Source of the DNA: Marthasterias glacialis
Lineage: Eukaryota; Echinodermata; Asteroidea; Forcipulatida; Asteriidae
Assembly: GCA_911728455.2 (NCBI GenBank)
Contig: OU452233.1
Span: 12,901,214-12,965,213 of the forward strand
Direction of reading: 5' to 3'
DNA: 64,000 nt
The position numbers and the translations under genes are program-made. This document shows positions 13,191-25,100 of this stretch, one piece after another. Positions within the stretch are counted from its first letter, which is position 1; each line of letters begins with the position of its first letter. The notes under the pieces were generated by a model. The model did no database searches. It saw only the letters and a program-made list of their open reading frames with translations, and was not told the origin of the DNA.

Positions 13191-16100
13191 GGGGGGGGTA
13201 TTCTCTGTTCTGCACCTTATTCCGCATAGAGAAACGGCCACTGTTATGTAAAGCTACAGACACAATTCAGCCATTCAATGAAAATATCTGGAAAAAATAT
13301 TCAGCATAAAATATTCTTGAAAAGTCCTTGTTTTATATATGACAACAAATTATAATTTATACAAGTTAATATATGTAGCATAAATATTTACATAAAATAA
13401 AAACCTTTGAATGCAGTCATGTGCTGACAGATTCACAGACAAAAAGTGTTGTATGCTTTTTAAAGTTGTCTTAATGTCTTAATGTCTTAATGTCTTAATA
13501 GTATTCATGTGTTAATATTGAAGGAAGCCAGACTAAAAATAAGCCCTCTCGCATGTGATTATTTTTTCAGAATTTTAGCAAAAGACAGCAGGAAAAAAAA
13601 ATATAACCAAAACACATACCTTTCCACTCATCTGAAAAAAATGGAACTTCAGGCATTTATGAGTAATATTTCCTTAGTTCTAGGTCTATCCATATATTTT
13701 CCTTGACTTAATGTGAAAAGGAATTTGGACATGGTACCTGTGTGAATGAAATGACAAATTAGTAGAAATGATGACAGCATCACATTTGACAGTGCCATCT
13801 GGCGGCAAGTTCAAAATGATCTAACTTTTCAAATTAAACTAAACCAGGACTAGAATGTACATGTACCAGATTGTGAAGCATGGTTACAAAGGCTTTCGTC
13901 AGTTGTTGCCATGGTTTCGATGCTTAGGTTGGAAGTTGGTTATCTTTTTTAATCTACATTTCATGGATATTGTCTGTCATTAACACTTAAATACCTTCTC
14001 ATCTCATATATAACTAAAAAATAAAAACATTTTTTATTTTCTTGGTTTTTTTTAAGTCATATTGTGTGTGTGGGGTGGGTTTTTTGAGGTTTTGCCCCCA
14101 TTTCGTTAAAAAGAAAGCAATAAAAATTGAAAGATTTCCTTTATACTGTGTTGGAATGAATTGGGGAACATTGTTACAAAAGGTTGTATGTGTTGTTGGT
14201 ATGGTTTTGAGGCATACATGTATGCACTATGTGGGTCAAAGAAAGAGATCTCATGAGGTTTTTAACATTTCCTGTATACATGTTTCTCCATTGTGAGCAG
14301 TGTTTTTATGCTGTGCATTTACGTTTGAATGTTCCAATGCTTTTCGTCTGCTTATAGGTAATATAAATAATAAACCAAAAGTTTCTTTTGGTTTTGTTTT
14401 TGTGTTATGTCAAATAAATAATTTGGTTGCTTTATTTTGTTTTAAAAATCAGTAAAAAAAATTAGTTTTATAAAAGTACTTGTTATCTAAGTAAATCATA
14501 AAGGTAGGATTTTTATATATAAATATAAAAGAAGTAACCTTAAATTTGGCAAAACCAGTGTTTCAAAAGAGTTATGTTGTTTCAAATAAAACATTAAAAT
14601 AAATAAACATAACCTTTTTGACACAAACATGAATCTCTACATTTAATCAATAACTAAACATCAGTGTTCCATTTGAAAATAATAACTGATGTTTATCTTA
14701 CTTGAAAGGTCTATACTCCTTTGTATGTATGAAATGATGTCATTCCGAAAAAAGATCAGGGAATAATGAACAACCAAAAATATCATTTCTGTAAAATTGT
14801 TTCTTGTTTTGACCATTTCCAAGCCTTGTTTTGAGCTCTTGAGGCAAAATGCTAGTGAATTTGAACTTGGTTTCAGTGGATGAAACAGTTTTTGAAATAT
14901 AAACATATCGAAATTAAGATCAATGATGCCATCACTATGTCAGCGTGGAAAATAAACATAGGTATCTTGAAATCTTGGAAATTGTGCGCCAGAATGATGT
15001 CAAATTTGCAATATAAACAAAATATGTCAATATGAAGACAGCTGTAAAATTTCATCTTGAGCATGTGACCAAAACAGAAGATATGGCATTGAGAATGTAA
15101 ATTATGATACAACTTTGAAGGCACATTAAAAGCAAAAGTTTGTCATGATATGTCCTGCATGTTGTATGTAAAAACTGGTCTAAGAATGATTGTACTGCAT
15201 GAGGAAGTTCATTTGTTGATTGTTGATACTTTGGAAGATATTACCGCTTCATTCGGAGTAACGTGGACATCCCTGCATAAACTAAAAAATCCTTCTCCCC
15301 CCCCCCCAAAAAAGTAATTTACTACACATGGAATTTTCCATGTAGCGAATACACATTAGGTACATGTATGTGCATATTTCGCTTTTCACCACCCACACGA
15401 GTAAACTTGGACCTGTGCCAAAGTTCATTCTTCTGTTAACGTTTGTTCTGCCCTGGCTTCAAGACCGTTTGTTGAGCCACTGGTTAGTAAGGTTGGCACC
15501 CTCTTGTGTTTTGGTTTTATACTACCAGCTGAGCGATGTTGCTTCCAATCTGATTCACGTTATAAAAACGTTTCCTCAGAAGTGCAGTTTGACCCAACAG
15601 ATATTGACCCTTGTTTAAAAATTAGTATCAAGCCATCTGGAAGACTGGTTATGGGTCTCCGAGGCTAAGGCCAAAACCGAAGCAAAGGCCAAGGCTAAGG
15701 CTGCAGTGTCTGAGTCCAAGGCTGTGGCCAAGGTCAGTTACAATCGTGCACACACGTACATTTCATCTCTTGTTGCCATGTTTTTGATTGAAATGTTATT
15801 TTGTCTTAATAGTATTTAATCTGGCAGTATTAATAGACATTACATTAACTATACCTCTGGGAAGTGCGTCAATCACAAACCTTTGCGAACATTCAATGTA
15901 ATGTTTCATTTGTCTGCATTTTGCTTTAAATGATGATGACATTTACTAACTTGTGGATTGTTGATTATATCCTAATCTAGTCTTGAGGATGAACTCTATT
16001 AATTGACTTATCCACTGTTGATGCACATGTATACAGTATGTCTTTGCATGAAGACTTTTTACCTCAGTTTTATGCACATTTTTTATATCGCCCCTGATAT

Positions 16101-19100
16101 GGCTGAGTGCAAAGAAACATCAATAAAGTTTCATTTGTGAGAAACAGATGAATGGCCCGAGTGTGCATAATCCACACTTTATTTACACTCATCCAATTAA
16201 CAGAACTTAACAAAGGGGGGGGGGTGTTGCATATCAGATTCCCCCCCCCCCCCCATCACACACACTTTTTGATTGCCCACTACAAATAATATGTCTGCAA
16301 AATAATATTCAGAATTTGGGTGAAAGAGAATAGATGTTACAACTATTAGTTTGTTCAAAGAACAGTGTTCGAATGATGATTTTTTGTATGAGCTTGCCAG
16401 TTATACAAAGATGGACCACATGCAGAATGCTATGTGGGCCTATTTCCAGCTCTGTTCAATGCAGACAGTGGGCAAGTTTCATCAGAGACATGTACACAAC
16501 ACCACTAAATACACACACAAGCGAGCAAGCCTTGCCGAGTAAGATTTGCCGAGCAGAGCGAAAACATTCAGGTACAATTTTTGGTAAATTTGACCCCCTG
16601 TAATTTGCCTCCTGGTCCCATTGATGGTCATGGAGGATACAAAAATAATGAACTATGATAACGAAGCAAATTAATTTGAACAGAATTGGTCTAGGGGTGC
16701 ACATTTGTGAGATGATTATCCAAGGCTTGCATATGATATACACTAAACCGAGCAGTGCTTGTTTAAAGTGTTTTACCCCACGGCAGCTATGACCGCATGC
16801 ACTCACGACACGACCATATAGTGCGTCAGCTGTGCATTTGTACCAATCAGCATGGAGGGTTCACTGTGCGTGTTGCATGGACGCATGCTTGAGGTGGCCA
16901 TAGTTGTGGTGGTGTAAACGCCCATGAACTAGCTGCTCTGATAAGTCTATAATTTTATATGCTGGCTAGAACGCCGTTTCTGATACACAGCAATACCAAG
17001 TGTGTGACCAGATATGTACATTTTTTCCTTGTCAGGAATTGCCAATGTATTGACCTTACAGAGCAAGCAAGCTCTGACGTATCATTACTGTCTTCCTAGT
17101 GATGTTAATTTTAAATTTAAGCTTTATCCAAGTGATGTTGCAACGTGAAAATCACATCAGCAGCATAGCGTCAAAGTTGGTTCAGGAGATATGGGTTAAT
17201 ATAGTTCATATCAGGTGACCAAAATATATGGGGCTTTATTTGGGTATTTGGTAGTTGCCTTTATAGTTGCATTTAGTTGCATTTATAATTTTTGGATTAC
17301 TTATCGTTATTATTATCAACATGTACCGAACATTTGTCAACTTGTTAATTAATCCTAAAAACCTCAATCACCCATGCATTTTCCTCACTTCCCCCCAACA
17401 ATCTGCATTTTTGTAAATTAAATATTTGTGGTATTTATATTATCAGTTAAAATTTGTAAGACTGTTGGTTTTTATCATTTTGCAACACTGTTTTGACAGA
17501 TTATTGCTAGGGTATGAATAGAGGCATAACCTAGGGTTAATGAGTCATTGTAGCCTCAGACATGTTAGAAGTGAAGCTGTGATGGCACAGGTTTCTTGCA
17601 TACTGTAAGTTGTAACGCAGAACATGGTACGTCATTCCAGCCATTCCGTGCTGTTGCATACTTAGCACAGTCCTCATTGTCAGCCTCATTGTTAGGCTCA
17701 TTTTCAGCCCAATCTCTGTAATAGATGTCAGTTTCTCCCTCCTTGCACTCCCACACCCCTTTGATAAAACAGAAAGAGACATCCAAGTTTGAATTCAATC
17801 AAGTCTAATCTGTCTGATCTAGTATCTCAGCTATGAAAAGAATAAAGGCTTTGTTACTCACCATTATTTACAAGATCATTGCAATCGATCCAAAAATGCT
17901 CATTATGAGTGATACTAAGCAGTCGCTGAGTGTCATCAGTAGAATTGGGTGTGGCCATAACCCCTCCCATCTTGGTGCACTCTTGATGAGCTTCAAGCCA
18001 TGGTAGTTTCTCCTTAGTGGCTTTGAAGCATTTATCCTTCCATTGGATCCAAGTAGGAGGACATGTTCCTACTCCAATGGAGGCCATGCATACCTCATCA
18101 TTACCATAACAGCATCCAGTCATCAGGTAGAGGAGTAAAATCTTCACCATAGTAAAACGAAGTGAGGCCATATTGTCAGAAAATATTTCAAGTTAATCTT
18201 CTAGGGAATTTTTTCTCTCAACAAAATGTTTCCCAACTTCATGTCCATGTACATGCAAGTCTATCAGTGTGGTGGTAAATACATGTACTTGAACAACCTT
18301 ATAAAGAGAATTATTCATTTTTTAACACGCCCACTGACAACAAGTTAGTGGGCGTGTTAAAAAATAAATAATTCTCTTTAAAAGCATTCACAGCAGCAAG
18401 AAAAACATCAACAGTTCTATTGAAGGATCATTTTATTAAACAGTTTATTAGGTGTCCTTCCAGTTTATTAGGTGTCCTTCCAGTTTATTAGGTGTCCGTG
18501 TCCAAGGTAGCACTTTGTGTAGCAAAAGGCTGGTCTTTTGTTGGTTTGGTTCTTTGTGTTTTGATTACTGTTTCCTTAGTAAACAGAAAGAAACCTGTCA
18601 CCCTCCTTCTATGCTGAAAATTGGCTACTACGACTGGAAATATAAATTGAACAAAAGTGAGAGAATCAGTAAGCTATGGACATAGATGTAAATGTACCAT
18701 TGGGAAAATAATACACAATTATGTAATAAATTTTGTTTAAGAAAATGAGCACACACCAAATATTATTCTGTATTTAAGTCCCAAAAACCATTCAACCTAA
18801 TGATTGACTCAAGCTTACATGGAAAGTTGATGAACATGTACATTCTGACAAACAGCTAAAATCACAAAACCATGACATGCTCATTAAAGGGCCCATGCAG
18901 AGGTTTTTTGTCACGGAACATTTTTGTGGCTTAATATATGGTTTGAAATTAACAGAACATAGTATTGACTATTTTGATGTGTCTGTTATGCGTTAATACA
19001 CTTTAATAGACCGATTGTGCGACAATGTTTACATGCGGTCAAGTGACCTCATATCGGGTATGATGTCATACAGCTGGTGAAAAAATATGTGTAAAGAGAT

Positions 19101-22100
19101 AGGCCGTGACACAGAGTGAGTTCAAAAACAGTCGATTATACTTTCGTTAAGCGATGAATTAGTTAATCAGCCCCTTTATTTAAAGTAGTATGGTGTGGCA
19201 TTAATTTAAATTAAATTTTTCTGAAAAGAGGTTTTTAAGCCATGCACTACTGGCGTCGGACGACTATTACATGTATGTAGCCACCCGTGTGTTATTTTGT
19301 TTGTAATGTTGGCCTAATCACTGTAAAAAAAAGGATAAACAACGTTGGAAAAGTGAGCATTAATACCTAGCCTTGCAGAATTTCAAATAGGCAAAGGAAT
19401 CACAAAGTTTTGGAAAGCAATTTCTTTGGAGGATTTCAGCTTCAAAACTTTGAAATTTTTGTGTTGAAAAGTGTGTGGTGATTGCGGTCGTCTGGCCTAA
19501 CGTTCCGTCGTGTGCTGTACACATCGTGCACATTTATACGGTACTTTTACAATTTTCAAGACTTGCTGGAACTGTCCTTACTGGCTTTATTCAGCCACTT
19601 GAAGGTCTTTGGTACAAACTCTGAAATATGTTTCACAGATTTCGAGCAAAAAAAGCCTCGATCGAATTAACTAAATGCATTAATCATCGTGTACCGTACC
19701 ACCCTTTCCTATGGAGGATTACGTGTGTGTTTACATTTTATACCCAACAGGGGTCATGTGACGTAGGTCGCGCAATCGGTCTATTGTCCCCTTTCAAAAG
19801 CACACTTCCGAAGGTCATACAACCTTGAAACTTCATACATAAACAGTATATGGCAAGGAGACAAAACCATTGTTGTGATGTCATAATGATGTCATTAGGT
19901 GTCCAATTACATTAAATCAAAATGTATTATTTCAAAAAATCATTACTCCTGAAGTACACAATGGATTTCTACAATCTATACATCATCGGAAAGGTCTTCC
20001 AAAACTGAATAAACACCTCACTGACGTGATCCCAATTTGATCTTTCCTTCCAGTACAAACCGGAAGTTAAAATTTTTAAAAAATTCATATTTTAAGAAGT
20101 ACTTATCACAGAATCACAAATCTTACATCAGATTGTAGAGAATTGCGCCTTCTCCAACTTTTTTATTGAAGTGACACCATTTTGACCTTTACTTCCAGTT
20201 CAAATCGAACGTTAACGCATTCAAGTTTGTCCCACACTGCTGTAGAAAATCAAGTGCCATTATACATGTACATGTACACATGCTTGTGTGTGCGTGGCTG
20301 TGTGGCATAGATGCCCCATTGACGTACATTAACCACGCGATGTTCTTAGTCTCTGTTCAAGGTGCGCACTCCATGCTTTGTTAGTCTTTAATACCGTGTT
20401 ATACCGTGTTAGTCTTTAATACCATGTTAACCGGGTCAAGTTAAATGTTGGCATTCAAAGTGATATTTAAAAACCATATTAATCCATTTTTCACAATCTC
20501 TACGCCATACGAAAGGGCTTGAAGTACTTCACAAAGTTATACTTATATCAGACCTGATTTGACCTAGTTTCCTGTTCAAACCGGAAGTTCAAAATAAATA
20601 ATATATTATTGTGATGTTACAAAAATTTACCTCTAGTTATAATTTGTTTATATGAAGCATTGACCTCTTCAAATAAAATGATGACATCATCCATGTTAGG
20701 GGCAGCCTCCAACAGTGTTGTACACATGTTGTACTAAACACGAAGGGTTAAATATTATGCCTTTACATTGCAAGCCATTCATTTTGCATATAAATTTGAC
20801 ATCTTTTTGACTGATGACATTTTGTGTCTAAGTACATGTAGAAAGCAATTTCATGACAAACTATTTCAAAAACATGACTTTTGTCACAACAGATAATTTA
20901 ATAGCATACTATTCAAGAGCTTTTATTGTCAATTTTCAATATTCTGAAAACCAAAATCATTTTTTTAACTTGCATACCATTAAGTTTTAAATTTTTTTGC
21001 CAGTCTGTTTAAAATACACATAAGTGGATGGTGCTGAGCCAATGCTTCTTATTTGTTACGTGGTAACTATCTTTTTTTTAAAGCTGAACTTAAAGTGACT
21101 TTATTACACTGCACTTAAGTTATAGTTGGATTTGAAAAGGCACACAAACGGCATGGTCACTGATTCATTTGATCATTTCAGCCTTAGTAATGAAGCTGTG
21201 ATAGTACAGACTTCTTGCATACTGCGAGCGTTTGTACCAAAGGTAGGATTGTACCAGAAAGTAGAGCTTCATAACAAAGGCATTTGCCTGTTTTTGTCAT
21301 GGTTTTGAAGCCTGTGTGTGGGTTGACAACAGACTATTTTTAACTTCTTTTATCATGGATCTTGTCCTTCAGTAATATTTGAAGGATTGTACCAGAAAGT
21401 AGAGCTTCATAACAAAGGCATTTGCCTGTTGTTGTCATGGTTTTGAAGCCTGTGTGTGGGTTGACAACAGACTATTTTTAACTTCTTTTAATATTATCAT
21501 GGATCTTGTCCTTCAGTAATATTTAAAGGTTTAAATATATAATAATTATTGATGAGTTTTTGTGTGTGTGTCACATGTTGTGAGTTTTCTGATTGTTTTT
21601 GTCCCCATTTTGTTAAAAAAAAGAAAAGAGAAAACAAGATTGACGTTTTTTCCCCTATCCAAGGTTGAAATGTATTAGAGATGGAACATCATTATAAAAT
21701 AACTCACATAATGGTCAGGAAATGAACAACCAAACATATTTCTGTAACCAATTTGTTTTTACTAATCATTAAAACAATGACTTGCCATACTCATGACCAA
21801 GATACAGAAAGAAAACACAAAATTCCTTCAAGATTCTCATGTGAGTTTATTCAAAAAGCACATACATTTCTCATTGCAACTACATGTAAACAGATTCCCT
21901 TCACAAATTCGAACAGTTCAGTTATTTAATTTGCAGATTTGCAATGTCTGTTTTTCATTTTTTGGTGAAAACAAATTCAAACTATTTTTCTTGAGGATGA
22001 ACTTTAAAAATTGACTTTCTCACCAATTATATACAGTATGTCTTTGCATGTGAAGACTTTTTACCTCAATTTTCTGCACATTTTTCTTATATAGCCAGTG

Positions 22101-25100
22101 AGATGGCTGAGTACAAAGAAACCTCAATAGACCGATCCATTAAGCCCTGCCTACTAATGTATTGACCAATCACAGCCTTGACAACACCATTGAAAGTCCA
22201 ACAAAATTCCCCAAGTTAAAATCCCATTTGAAAAGTAAACAAACTGCCGCCATTGTTCTCACACACTACAGCACATACAACTGTACTAACTTTTGTTTTG
22301 TTGAAATTATTTTGTATTTCTGCTTTTGCAAATCTCACAGCAGTGATCCCTGTATAGTTGTGTAAAAGTGATTTAACTGTCTGCTTTGTTCTTTGGATTC
22401 AAGGCACTGCTCAAAAGGCCACGAAACTGAATTCATACCGTTCACAAAAACCATTTTGCTAGGCAGTTGCTAAGGTAGGCGGGGCTTAATGGATCGGTCT
22501 ATGGTTTATGCTCTGAGCTGACAAATGGCCTGAGTGCGCATAATCCAGACTAACAAAAGTCTAGACTTTCTTTCCACTCATCCAATCAAAAGAACTTTGA
22601 TCTAATTCATGCTTAACACTAAGCAATCTATCAATATGTCTATTGATCTCCATACAGTACAGATACATAATCCAGGAAAAAAAAGATGCCCTTTAGCTTT
22701 AAAGAGAAATTGATTTTGAAATACAAAATATTTGGTTAAATTTAAAGAACCTTGAGTCTATTTTGCAACCAGCAAAATGAACCCTATACATGTTTAAAGC
22801 CCCCAGCTCAACATTGGTAAGAAAACATGGTACAAAGATGATAATGGTAGAAAACTTTCCCTGGAATTCAATTCAGTGTGTGAATTGATAATTAACCCTT
22901 CGCTTTTTCAAAAATAACATTGATGATGTTATTACAATTTTAAACAATGCCCTCTGCTAACACATTTTAAACAAATATTACTAAAAACAATTTTGAATTG
23001 CAAAATTTTGCAAATATACAAGTAGATCATCAGAATATAAAAGAAGCTCACAAATAAACAAGTATTTCACAACTAATACAAGCTAATGATGCTGATTAGA
23101 ACCTATTTGAGAATAGTAAAACAAATCAATGATGGCACTTTTTTGATGTAAAGCAACGTACAAAAAAGTAAAATGAACGAACAACCCACAAATATCGCGC
23201 CAGCCATACATAATACAATAGCGAAACAAAAGAACAACTTAGAAATAAACAAATATTTCAGAAATAAAGCAACTGCAGAACTTCCCGATGGAGACAATTT
23301 GATTACCCAGACCCGAATTGGCCGACTGCTGACTGGCTGGTGGTTTAGATTTGATCTGTCCCCTGGGTGGACTGGTCCCTAGTTTGTCTGGTCCCAATCC
23401 AAACACACAGCACTTGAGTTAGCATTCTCCATGATTGAACTTGACCAGGGGTGGATTTCATAAAGCACTAGGACTAGTCTTGTCTCGAGTTAGGAGGAGT
23501 AACTAGTCCTAACTTTTAGGACATGTCATAAGTTAGAACTAATCCTAAGTTAGGACTAGTTTTGTGAAATCTACCCCAGGGCATGTAGTCTACCTGAGTT
23601 GTCTACCATTCTGGTCCAATGACTTCCATGGTTCCAGTAACTTGGGCCCAATCCCCATCACTCTGATACTATTTTGGTCATTATCTGCATACATTTGCCA
23701 GATGATTAGCAAATATGTGTGAAAAAGATGTATAAGTATTGGTTTTGTAATTGATGATCATACCTCAAAGGTCCACCAAGACTCCTCACCTCATACTGGG
23801 TTGGTCATCTAGAAGTTGAATGAAACCTAGTGTGCCTAATATTGGTTTACAGGCAAAGAAGGATAGGGGTACACAATACTTGGACCATGAAGGTCCTCAG
23901 ACCTTGACTGAGTAAGCACTAGGTAGACTATAGGTGCCCTGTGATCATGTTCAATCATGGATGAAGGGAACACAATTTGTCTTCCTCTATAATGCATGAA
24001 TCTGATCAAGTTATGTAAAAAGAAACACAACTCAAACTTTGAGCCACATGACTGAAAACTGAACAGAAAAGATCTTCTGGATTATGACATGGCAATAGTA
24101 GCTAGTACAAGTGCTGTGTGGTAGATCGGAGTGGGTCATACCACCAGCCAGTCAGCCAATGTAGTTTTGGGTAATCTGATAATCTTGGTCAGGAAGTTCC
24201 GCTGTTGATTTATTTCTGAAATATTTGTTCATTTCTGAGTAGTTCATTTATTTCTGAGTTATTTGTTTATTTTGCTATTGTGTTTTGTATGATGTGTGCA
24301 ATGGGTTACCTTAGGTAGTTCACTGTGTTTTCATATTTTGGTCTGCATGGTAAAAGTACCATCTTGAGGTTTTAGGTGTTTGGAGCAACGCTCGGAACAC
24401 CTCTTGTTTTTGTTAGTTGTTAGTTTTTTTTGTTTTTGCTATTTCTGCTCCCTCATGTTTCTCCGCTAACAAACGCATGCTTCTTAACACGTTGACTGCC
24501 GACTACGAATATCCTCGTACTAACAGGTGTACCGGAGTCTGCCACTACGAATATACTCGTAGAAAATGAAAGGTCTTTGCATTGTAACTTGAATACACTG
24601 GCACCACTGATGGCGCAACCAATAAGCTGCTGGCAGTGGTGAGGACATGCTTCTATAAAATGTACATGTTCAAACTATTTAAGTAACTACCGGTACCTAT
24701 TAAGTATGCACGCATGCGCATAGGCCCTAACGTTTGGCAAATGGGAACGCCATGTGAAATTATGCACGGCAGTCAACGTGTTAAGGTCATACAAACTTCA
24801 AACTTCACACTAGGACATAAAACCACTGAAGTGACGTCATGATGACGTCATCATGTGTCAAATTACATTAAATCAAAGTTTATTATTTCAAAAAATCATA
24901 ACTTCCCTGCTACACAATGGATTTTTACAGTCTATACATCCCAATTTGACCTTGTCTTACAGTTGAAACATGAATTTGAATATTTAAAAAAATTCATATT
25001 TGAAGAACTACTTCTCATTTAATTAAAAATTTTACAATCATGATCCCAATTTGACATTGTCTTTTGGTCAAAACCGGAATTTGAGTCGAACAAAATAACC

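Larger units (their letters stand above)
10267..17564. other. Between lectins 1 and 2: duplicated flanks
   Basis: The lectin 1 5' flank has an inverted repeat and 20-bp repeats. Two copies of a block (10910-11010 and 11530-11640; AACCTAATGATTGACT in both) also occur once upstream of lectin 2. A distal 5' flank relic lies at 13860-14850. From 15780 the lectin 3' flank appears, interrupted by poly-G and poly-C runs near 16205 and 16243. No intact gene is seen. Confidence 0.6.

Noticed and set aside
13158..13198. Poly-A tail of a retrocopy (poly-T on plus)
   Set aside because: No adjacent gene-like sequence or target duplication; continues into poly-G.
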